Positions 14,074 through 14,302 of a stretch of 14,302 bases of DNA are shown piece after piece. Each line of letters begins with the position of its first letter. Position 1 is the first letter of the stretch. Under the pieces are notes generated by a model, which was given only the letters and a program-made list of their open reading frames with translations, had not been told where the DNA came from and searched no databases. This DNA is from Bacteroidales bacterium (GTDB lineage Bacteria > Bacteroidota > Bacteroidia > Bacteroidales > UBA10428), in assembly GCA_016926235.1 (NCBI GenBank), contig JAFGOZ010000291.1:1-14302 (forward strand), in the 5' to 3' direction. The position numbers and the translations under genes are program-made.

Positions 14074-14302
14074 TGACTAAACTATAATAATTCAGACTTT
14101 TACACTAAAATATCAGACATTCACTTTAAGATTAATCAAAGATAGAAAAATCATATTATAACTCTAGCCTGATTAATTCATAAACTTAAAATAACAGATA
14201 AAAATTAACTTTTTGCTCTCTTATTATTCTGACTGGTACCGTAATTTATTTTTACAGGAATGATTTTCCCCGTCTTTTAATGGATTCTGTACTTATTCTT
14301 TC

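Overview
This is a chromosomal stretch, probably from a Bacteroidota genome (Bacteroidales or a related order). The pointers are lipoprotein signals ending in Cys, a 6-bladed beta-propeller lipoprotein, a short precursor peptide with a double-glycine leader like the GG-Bacteroidales natural products, absence of Shine-Dalgarno sequences before most genes, and moderate to low GC. Every gene I can support lies on the minus strand, so the natural reading direction is from high to low coordinates.

In transcription order the window holds: a small helix-turn-helix protein (13867-14073); a 10-bp tandem repeat (13813-13866); a LanC-like protein without zinc ligands (12607-13737); a GT-A glycosyltransferase (11741-12562); a GT-B glycosyltransferase (10453-11754); a membrane oxidoreductase made of a dead C39-like domain, a VKOR domain and a DsbA/thioredoxin domain (8850-10475); a structured leader with a strong Shine-Dalgarno and a three-codon ORF (8664-8728); a 72-residue Cys-rich precursor peptide (8383-8601); a beta-propeller lipoprotein (6790-8064); a C39 peptidase/ABC exporter (4261-6585); and its HlyD-type adaptor (2874-4172). 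An IS5-type insertion sequence (1325-2795) separates these from an unrelated RND efflux adaptor (55-1110) and the first codons of the RND permease (1-58).

The central region reads as a ribosomally made, exported, disulfide-containing and probably glycosylated peptide system. The precursor has a GG leader and six core cysteines, the VKOR-DsbA protein can form disulfides, two glycosyltransferases and a LanC-like protein are encoded in the same run, and the exporter would remove the leader while secreting the core. No lanthipeptide dehydratase and no radical SAM enzyme is present. The set resembles glycocin clusters of Firmicutes (sublancin, glycocin F) in logic, but with Bacteroidota components. 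This is inference from gene content.

A second theme is short-period repeat DNA. Arrays with a 7-bp period (unit close to GCTCTGA or its complement) occur at five loci between 4193 and 12695. They are often joined to hairpin sequences. One interrupts the peptidase domain of the exporter in frame and one has replaced the end of the lanC-like gene. A separate 8-bp-period array encodes part of the N-terminus of the GT-A enzyme, and a 10-bp array lies before the lanC-like gene.
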